Shown: positions 57,106 to 64,000 of the stretch, piece after piece
Position numbering within the stretch: the first letter of the stretch is position 1
Layout of the letters: each line of letters opens with the position of its first letter
Assembly (NCBI GenBank): GCA_947652605.1
Contig: OX393577.1
Location: 50,505,494-50,569,493 of the forward strand
Source of the DNA: Elmis aenea
Taxonomy: Eukaryota; Arthropoda; Insecta; Coleoptera; Elmidae
Direction: 5' to 3'
DNA: 64,000 nt
The notes under the pieces: generated by a model
Database searches by the model: none
What the model was told of the DNA's origin: nothing
What the model saw: the letters and a program-made list of their open reading frames with translations, nothing else
Position numbers and translations under genes: made by a program

Positions 57106-58404
57106 TAAGAAAATAATGTAGTTATATATACAAAAGATAATTTACTTTTAAAAATGCATTATATTCGAATTTGGTCCACCCTGTACAGTTGCGAGTATAT
57201 TAATGTTTTTATATTGTTTTTCAGTAGAAAAATTAGCAATTTTGCAAATTTAAATCTATTCGATAATGAGACAGGAAATCTAATAGCAACGAATTTTTTA
57301 ATGAAGTGAAACACAAAATTATTCAGTTGTGAACCATCCGTAGAAATTATGAGACAGCATCGTTATCATATGACAAACTAGCCAAGTTTTCGTACCAGGT
57401 GTTACCTAATCCAATGTAACTGCAGGGATAAATAGAAAACTAGAAACAAATAAACAAGAACTTAGGTAAGATTATGAAGGATGTCTACATCTTACCAGTT
57501 TAATAGAATTATGGGATTTGTTCATTTAATTGTTATACGCCTTCGGCTCGATATAACCGACACAATTTACAATTACTACAAACTTCAAAGTTTTCAACAG
57601 TTAGAAACCACATCAATAAACCTCTCAACGAGCGACAGATACAGAGTCAACACAGGCAACCCTGAAAGGAAGTTTAAGCTGTTTAAAGTTAATAAATTGA
57701 ATTTATTACGCATCGGCGAGAACGATACTAAACTACACCTTTGCCACGTAAACTACCAATAAATTAAATAAATTGTTCAACAGCAGGAACAAAATTAATA
57801 ATATAAATACGGGAAGAAGTGAAAAATAATTTATTAAATATGGAAATTAAAGAAGCAGAAGGTACATATTCGCTACATTAATTTTGCACGTAATTTATTA
57901 CGTAAAGTTGACAATTTAACATACTCCTTATTGAGATAATTTGCACGTAAAAATTAAAATAAACGTACAATGTTCCACATCTTTAAAAAAAAATTATGAA
58001 GTTTACATAAAAGGGTTTAAAAAAAGGTGCCCAATTTAAGAGATAAAAATGACTGACCAAAAAAACGTTTTTTTTTCTATTTTAATTTTTAAACGCGCTA
58101 TTTATCGATATATCGCGCACCCCTAGCGCTTGGTTCTCAAGTAAACAATGCGTTTTGTGACCGATTGGTATCTATTACCAGCGAAGAGGGATGATGGGGT
58201 TAAAATACTCCGGGCCCGGTATTGACAGGGACCCGAACATCATCCTACAATTTGTTTATTTACGCGCTAATTAACCGAAGAAGGACGGTGCTGCTGTTTG
58301 TAATTTTTTTCCCCCGGGCCCGGTGACGTTTCTCAACGCCCCTTTCTATTGCATCGAGCAAATGAATTTAGCTTGGGCTTGTGGCAATGACATTTTTTGG
58401 ATCA
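57106..58404. other. Unassigned DNA with a lone element end
   Basis: ATTCGAATTTGGTCCACCCTG followed by TA near 57186 matches the right end of the 39129-42474 element, but no partner is near. A GC-richer block at 58120-58330 contains two GGGCCCGGT words. The 93-codon frame 57481-57762 is not recognised. Confidence 0.45.
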
Positions 58405-58406
58405 TA

Positions 58407-59905
58407 CAGGGTGTCCCAGATTACATTTCCAGCATGGGGATCTCGCTTATTATAAGAGATACAGGTTTGTTTAAATTAGATGAATTATTCCTTGGTATGA
58501 GAGGAGCCACAATCAATTTTTAAAAGTACAAAATTCAGATGTTATAGCAAATAATATGAAAATGTCCAATTTCTTTTTTCTCTCATAACTTTTTTGTCTT
58601 AATCATTAGAACAATTTTATTTGTACTTTCTTTAGGCACTTTTTAATGAAGAATGTAACTGTTATTTTAGATTATTTTTAACACCTACCATTTTCGAGAT
58701 ATTACCCCGAACTTCATTTTTTCTTATAGGCCGCGAAATTGGCTATAGAATAGTTGAATATGCTTTTTTTTTCTCTTTAAAATGAGATATTACTTGCTAC
58801 ATTTATTTTTATAAATAAGTCACAAAATCAAGAAAAATCATATTTTACCCAACACTTATCAAGTTATCTATGAAAATAAAAACAAAAAACAACTAATTAA
58901 ATGTCAAATGGCAGTTACTGTTTGTCTGCGCTATCATTTATTAGAATTTTACATCATTGTTTTGTAATTCGATAGTCTTTGTAGTAATTGTTATAATGAT
59001 GGCAACATTTAAAAATAGCGATTAATTTGACATGTTGAGATGCTACATTCTTTGCCATAAAAACTATGAAGAAGCTAAGCGAATATAATTAGAGCTATAT
59101 CCCGAGAAAAGGCAACGAAGGATGCGTAATTACAAAAATTTGGAAATAAATTTGAAAATATATGGTTTTTTCGACAAACCAACCAAAAATCTCAAACAAA
59201 TCAATAATTAATTAGAATTATTTATTTTACACACTTTCTATTATAAATAATATGGCATTTCAACATACAAAATTTTTAATTAGTTGTAAATGTGCCCATA
59301 ATTATATGATAACAAATTTGCTACAAAGACTATCGAATTACACAACAATACTATAAAATTCTAATAAATGATACAGCAGACAAATGGTAACTGTCATTTG
59401 ACACATAATTAGTTGTTTTTTGTTTTTATTATTATAGATAGCTTGATAAGTGATAGGTAAATACGATTTTTCTTGATTTTGTGACTATTTATAAAAATAA
59501 ACGTAGCAAGTAATATCTCATTTTAAAGAGAAAAAAAAGCACATTCAACTATTCCATAGCCAACTTTGCGGCCCATAAGAAAAAATGAAGTTAGGGGTAA
59601 TATCTCGAAAATGGTAGTTGTTAAAAATAATCTAAAATAACAGTCAAATTCTCCATTAAAAAGTGCCTTAAGAAAGTACAAATAAAATTGTTCTAATGAT
59701 TAAGACAAAAAAGTTATAAGGAAAAAAAGAAATTGGACATTTTCATATTATTTGCTATAACATCTGAAGCTAGAGGAATTTTGTACTTTTAAAAATTGAT
59801 TGTGGCTCCTCTCATACCAAGGAATAATTCATCTAATTTAAACAAACCTGTATCTCTTATAATAAGCGAGATCCCCATGCTGGAAATGTAATCTGGGACA
59901 CCCTG
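58407..59905. mobile_element. 1.5-kb palindrome with a transposase HTH centre
   Basis: CAGGGTGTCCCAGATTACAT at the left is mirrored by ATGTAATCTGGGACACCCTG at the right, with TA at 58405-58406 and 59906-59907. Arms of about 610-640 bases are nearly complementary throughout, for example GCATGGGGATCTCGCTTATT against AATAAGCGAGATCCCCATGC. Roughly 250 central bases are unpaired and hold a transposase N-terminal relic. Confidence 0.92.
59032..59211 (+). pseudogene. DUF4817-like helix-turn-helix relic
   Basis: From ATG 59032 the frame reads MLRCYILCHKNYEEAKRI, one TAA stop, then LELYPEKRQRRMRNYKNL and an EINLKIYGFFDKP ending. This matches the N-terminal helix-turn-helix (DUF4817 type) of many insect Tc1/mariner-like transposases: a Cys/Asn-rich start, an EA-R-Y-P block, then a L-x2-G. 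The rest of the gene is absent. Its placement at the centre of a CAGGGTG palindrome links that terminus to this transposase type. Confidence 0.7.
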
Positions 59906-59907
59906 TA

Positions 59908-61640
59908 TACTTAAACGTTTTTCTTACAATTACTGGGTTTCGCATGGTGTACAACACCCATAAACGTCAAAATAACTTGGACTATCGATTTGACTTCATG
60001 TCCAAACAAATAAAATCATAAAAATAACAGCATCAAGAAAGAAAATATGAGAAGCATCAAACATTTCAATCATGTGTTATGTGCATAAATTGGCGACTTA
60101 ACTTAATTTTAAAAATTTAATACCTAAATATTACCAGTTCTTTATTTTTTTTTACTTTTGTAGATAATCACAAAAGGCAAGTTTAATTAATTTTGGGGCC
60201 ATAACATTTAAAAATATATTTTCGTGAACTGGCGTTTACTGTGATGGCTTTTGCAAAAAGAAATGCACACTCTGATGTTTTGAGCTAAATCTTTAATTAT
60301 CGAACGCTTTAAGTTTAACATCAACAACAAAATTTAAGAGCAAGTTTGATATAAAAGTAAGCTACAAAATGTTATTTTGTATTTAAATACCTACTTAGTC
60401 AACTGGAGCTATAAAGCACATATGGTAAACCAACCATAAGCGCATTTGAATAAACTTTCAACGGAATTAAACAAGAAAATCTTTCCCTAAAACTAAATCC
60501 ACTTAACAGTTGTGAAATTCAACGTTTGTATGTGCATTTGATTAACTTTGCAGTTGAAAACACAATAGGGAGTTTGAGCAGCGGACTAAATGAAGTTTGG
60601 CTGATGTGATCGATGTTAAATCTAATGATTTCAAACTTTCCGTAGAATGTAAACTCTATTTACAAGTAGGTAAGTCCAACTGTAGTAAGCCTTAATTAGT
60701 TTTAAAAACTTTGGAATTAGCGAACTTTTATCAGTAAAATAGAATTTAATTGCTTTTCTAGTAGCCCGAGCTAAAAGATACAGACGTAAAAGGATTGTCT
60801 AATTACATAAACTGTGTTTTACAACATTGCACTGTAATTTACAGCTAAAACTAATATAACATAATTTCATTTTATACCGCATTTACACTGAAATTTCATT
60901 TTAATTCATTTACATTACGCCGTGACACAGACAAATTTTAGTGCAAGGAATAGTCAGTCTTTTTTTAGACAGAACTGTATCACTTATTTTGACACGGTTC
61001 TGTGAAAGTGAAGCGCAGGTAACCTTCGTGTCTCTTTTGTTTTAACCATTGTAACAACAGTAATGCGAGCAGGTTATGTACACCTTTAAATTTTCACGAC
61101 GTTGACCCTTTCATTTTATTCTCATTTTGTATGTTTTACGGGGAACTAACCTATTTTAGTCCAAAATGGTTGCCTAATTTACACATTCAAGCTCAAAGAG
61201 AAAGAAACAACCTTTAATTAAACCCACACAACATGGCGCTTAAACCGGCATTTGTTATTTTATAAGGTTTGGAGACGTCTTTGCTAGGATGCACATTTTA
61301 TGCGTTGGAAAGTTATTACGCCCGCCACCAAGTAGTAACTTTTTTTATACTAGGCTCGTAAAAAAGCAAATTTAATTGCTAAATTTATGTAGTCGGCCGA
61401 TTTTCACGGTTTTATATAAAACTCCGTTCATCGCACCTCCATACAGCTACTTTAGCACTTATTCTTTTTTAATTATATGCTTAAATTTAATTTAAATACG
61501 AAATATTGAAATGCGCGAACGAAATATTTAAGAAGATTAAATTTAGACTATTATAAAACGAAGACTGTAAAATAAATATGGCATCATTTAACAACGTTTC
61601 TTGCTTACTCAAGCCACATAGGTATTAGATCTTACATTAC
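59908..61640. other. Unassigned AT-rich DNA
   Basis: No gene or repeat family recognised in this long stretch. Confidence 0.5.
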
Positions 61641-61643
61641 AAA

Positions 61644-61785
61644 GGCCCGATTGCACAAAGTCACACTGGTGTTAAAATACAAGTTAATACCCAAAAAACA
61701 ATATCAGCACCAACTATGCTGCAATTTTGCCTAGTTCTAGGGTTAACGTGGTTTAACCCTGGTTAAACAATTATGCAATTGAGCC
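61644..61785. mobile_element. Short MITE, CCCGATTGCAT family, copy 2
   Basis: GGCCCGATTGCACAA faces TTATGCAATTGAGCC. It shares CCAACTATGCTGCAATTTTG and GGTTAACGTGGTTTAA with copy 3 next door and resembles the copy at 23397-23534. Confidence 0.8.
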
Positions 61786-61879
61786 TAATGGTTGGTATTT
61801 CGCGTAGCACATATAGGCTTGATTGCACAAAGTAGCACTGGTTAATTCCTGAAACTAGGCAACATTAGCGCCAACTATG

Positions 61880-62291
61880 AGGTCTGTGAAATTAGCCCCC
61901 ACTTTAAAAAAGTAAAATAAAAACATAACCACAGGTTGGTACCGGACTGTAACGTAAAAATTTTCGTTTGCACCGTTTCCGTTAATTAGTTGTATATTAA
62001 TATAGTTAGCCCCCGATAATTAAATTGGCTATAACTAATTAACGGAAACGGTACAAACGAAAATTTTTACAGTACAATTCGATACAAATGATAGGCACAA
62101 AAAAGTAATATCTTGATATGGGGGGGGGGTTGTCGTGAAGTTAGCCCCAGCTAATTAAATTGTCTATTACTAATTAACGGAAACGGTACAAACAAAAATT
62201 TTTACTCTACAGTCCGATACACACACGGTACAAACCTATGGTTATGTTTTCATTTTACTTTTTTTTAAGTAACCTCTAACCTCACGGACCT
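61880..62291. mobile_element. Inverted-repeat element with 9-bp duplication
   Basis: AGGTCTGTGAAATTAG at the left and CTCACGGACCT at the right, flanked by the exact nine bases CCAACTATG (61871-61879 and 62292-62300). Pairing continues with AACATAACCACAGGTTGGTA against its partner near 62232. A nine-base duplication is typical of Mutator-like elements. Inside, the block AACGGAAACGGTACAAAC occurs twice direct (about 62041 and 62176) and once inverted (about 61966). Confidence 0.85.
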
Positions 62292-62342
62292 CCAACTATG
62301 CTGCGATTTTGTCTAAGGGTTAACGTGGTTTAAGATCCACAC

Positions 62343-62481
62343 ACACCGGCGCGATCTCGAAGCGGGCGCGGGCGCGGCGCGATCACGATAATTGGTAACC
62401 ATGTTACTTACTTAAGTAACCAGGTTACTAATTATCGTGACCGCGACCGCGCCAGCGCCCGCGTCGAGATCGCGCCGGTGT
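62343..62481. mobile_element. GC-rich palindrome (MITE)
   Basis: ACACCGGCGCGATCTCGA at the left is mirrored by TCGAGATCGCGCCGGTGT at the right, with GGGCGCGGGCGCG and GATCACGATAATTGGTAACC continuing the stem to a centre near ACTTAAGT. Total 139 bases, far more GC-rich than anything around it. No clear target duplication. Strong cruciform potential. Confidence 0.88.
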
Positions 62482-62694
62482 TAGTTGACCTTTAATCCTG
62501 AAGTTAATTTCAGGTTCAACTTATATGCAATCGGGCCATAATATAGGTACAGGTATGCGAGGATAATTTTTGAAGTGTAAATCGCTTTGTCATAACTTCA
62601 GAAAATAGATTACAACCTAAAAAGCTTGTGTTCACAACAAAAATATTAAAACTACTTTTCAACGTTTCCATTCAAACATTTTTGAGATCGGGAG

Positions 62695-63290
62695 ACGAGG
62701 TTAACGATAGGTACCCTTGTCGAAGAAGGTTGCCTTCAAATCGTTGAACCAACTGTCGACAATTTTATGGATGCATTCATCGGTGTCCATGCGTTTTCCG
62801 TCGAAAAATTCTTTCAATTTCGAGATAAGATGAGATAAAGAGGATGGTCCGGTACCTCACCAAAATTTTATTCTGCCGTTCTTTGAGCAACGTGAGGACG
62901 CGCGTTATCGTGTAACAGTTACACACATTAGTGAGCTACCCAGTGACATAGACAGGAAAAGTTAGGGGGTCGGAACCCCTCATAGGGTCACAACTCACAA
63001 CAAATCCATATACTTTGGTAGAGGGCCGAAAAGAGACTTGTTACCTAAAAAAGGTCCTTGGCGAAATCATCCTGCTGCTAAAAAAATAGACAGGCGACCT
63101 TAAAAAAAGGTCCTCGGTTCTTTGCGTTTATTAACACTTCCATGAAAGAATACTGCCTACGCCACTGTATTTTTCGCATTAGTGCTTTCTCCTCGATAGA
63201 GAAAATCAACCAGCAACCAGCCTTTTCGGTTTCAACAATCTGTGGCCATGACTTTCGAGGTTAAAGGTGCCAGTTTAAACTTTTTGGGTT
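62695..63290 (-). pseudogene. mariner transposase relic, split by a MITE
   Basis: Read on the minus strand, 63290-63185 gives KVMATDC, a stop, then NRKGWLLVDFLYRGESTN, the mariner strand before the linker to the second Asp motif. After the nested MITE, 62925-62695 gives LLHDNARPHVAQRTAE (second catalytic Asp) and, after a frame change, LKEFFDGKRMDTDECIHKIV and FFDKGTYR near the C-terminus. The region of the third catalytic Asp is frameshifted. About 25-30 residues between the two parts are missing. Not functional. Confidence 0.88.
62934..63176. mobile_element. hAT-like MITE inside the mariner relic
   Basis: CAGTGACATAGACAGG at the left and CTGCCTACGCCACTG at the right are imperfect inverted ends of the common hAT type. 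The flanking CATTAGTG (62926-62933 and 63177-63184) is an exact 8-bp duplication, although 7-8 extra bases lie between it and each CAGTG. Near-duplicate AAAAAAGGTCCTTGG and AAAAAAAGGTCCTCGG segments lie inside. Confidence 0.75.
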
Positions 63291-64000
63291 TTGTTGTTTT
63301 AAAATACGCAAAAAATAAAATCTACCGTAGCCACGCTCAAAAAGACATTTCTGATGATGAGGGGCGACAGGATAATACATTTGGAATGAGAACTGATTTA
63401 AACGCAAAATGGTTGATAATGCTAGTTCCAATTTTTCTGTAGTTCTAAAATAGTGATTATAAATATGGCTCAAAACTATGTTTGAGTTTCTAAACTAGTA
63501 TCGCTATATAAAACGCAGCGGGTGTATATGTGAATCCGTTTTATGGCGAGATAAGCTGTTTAAACTTTATTATAACCCGAAAATATAAACTAAAGTTTAC
63601 TTTTATAACTTCTGAAACCTAATTAATACGTGCTGAAATAGGAATCAAAATCAGAACGTACTAGACTTGTACAATGTTTAACAAGCGAATATAGAAATTA
63701 CATGAATATAGAATGTGTTATATGGAATTGAGTACCTTGGCCACGATATAATATGCCTAATTCATAGACAAGACCTAATTAGTTGGTAAGGCAGTTAACA
63801 TTGTTACCGAGTGGGCCCATTTGCAACAGGGGTAAACAGCTGCTCGGTCGATAAACAAGGGATAATGTATACCGGCCCCTCTAGCAACTAACTATTCTAT
63901 GACCAAACAAACTAAGGAGGTAAGTGATGATCGGGGCCCGGGGGTCGGTTAAAGCTATTATATTAGTCTCAAACTGCTTATTTACGGCGTCTCTGCAATT
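63291..64000. other. Unassigned DNA to the window end
   Basis: No gene recognised. Around 63820-63950 the sequence is somewhat GC-richer, with a GGGGCCCGGGGG run, but shows no recognised structure. Confidence 0.45.

Larger units (their letters stand above)
61815..62536. mobile_element. CCCGATTGCAT MITE copy 3, split twice
   Basis: AGGCTTGATTGCACAAAG at the left and ATATGCAATCGGGCC at the right belong to the same family as 61644-61785. Two insertions interrupt it: 61880-62291 (with target duplication) and the GC-rich palindrome at 62343-62481. The family sequence continues exactly across each. Confidence 0.82.

Noticed and set aside
57481..57762. 93-codon frame with balanced composition
   Set aside because: No motif, no splice context and no neighbouring exon; too weak to list as a gene.
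63242..63473. Opposed frames of 66 and 70 codons
   Set aside because: The minus-strand mariner similarity at 63185-63290 is in a different frame, so both are shadows next to a relic.

Overview
The window reads as non-genic, transposon-rich DNA from an insect nuclear genome. It is AT-rich, has no operon structure, and no complete host gene was found in 64 kb. The insect assignment rests on several things: a complete copia-type retrotransposon with the half-tRNA primer site known from Drosophila copia, several mariner and piggyBac relics, a P-element-like insertion with a THAP start, and a short TTAGG-type telomeric run. A beetle or another holometabolous insect would fit, but the sequence does not prove the order.

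Layout. 1-8 kb: mostly unassigned AT-rich DNA with two small TA-flanked inverted-repeat elements, one hairpin repeat and a palindrome. 8.2-10.1 kb: a decayed piggyBac element bounded by TTAA. 11.7-16.2 kb: an intact copia element with near-identical LTRs, a 5-bp target duplication and one uninterrupted 1299-residue Gag-Pol ORF; this is the only clearly intact gene. 18.4-20.1 kb: a dead mariner split by a foldback element, followed by a short possible host exon. 21.9-23.5 kb: an FB-like foldback whose arms are tandem arrays, then a second copy of the mariner-splitting foldback. 24-33 kb: mainly unassigned DNA with palindromes. 33.9-38.1 kb: three hAT-like elements whose ends are built from family-specific short words, one of them nested in another MITE. 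39.1-42.5 kb: a large palindrome carrying the 3' end of a Tc1/mariner-like transposase, inserted in the arm of another palindrome together with a Helitron end. 42.9-47.7 kb: piggyBac and hAT MITEs, a mariner scrap, tandem repeats and a foldback. 48.4-50.0 kb: the P-element-like insertion. 50.2-52.9 kb: a LINE relic split by a second piggyBac. 53.9-59.9 kb: hAT MITEs and two more large palindromes, one with a transposase helix-turn-helix at its centre. 61.6-63.3 kb: MITEs nested in MITEs and a mariner relic split by a hAT MITE.

How the parts relate. The unifying signal is a set of TA-flanked palindromic elements beginning with CAGGGTG or close variants. Two of them carry different ends of what looks like one kind of Tc1/mariner-like transposase, and several related segments share an internal core near GGCCAACTATGG. 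If transcribed, the largest palindromes would give hairpin RNAs with arms of roughly 0.6-0.9 kb. The insertion order can be read from target duplications at many points. All calls come from reading the sequence by eye; no database search was run, and boundaries described as approximate may be off by tens of bases.
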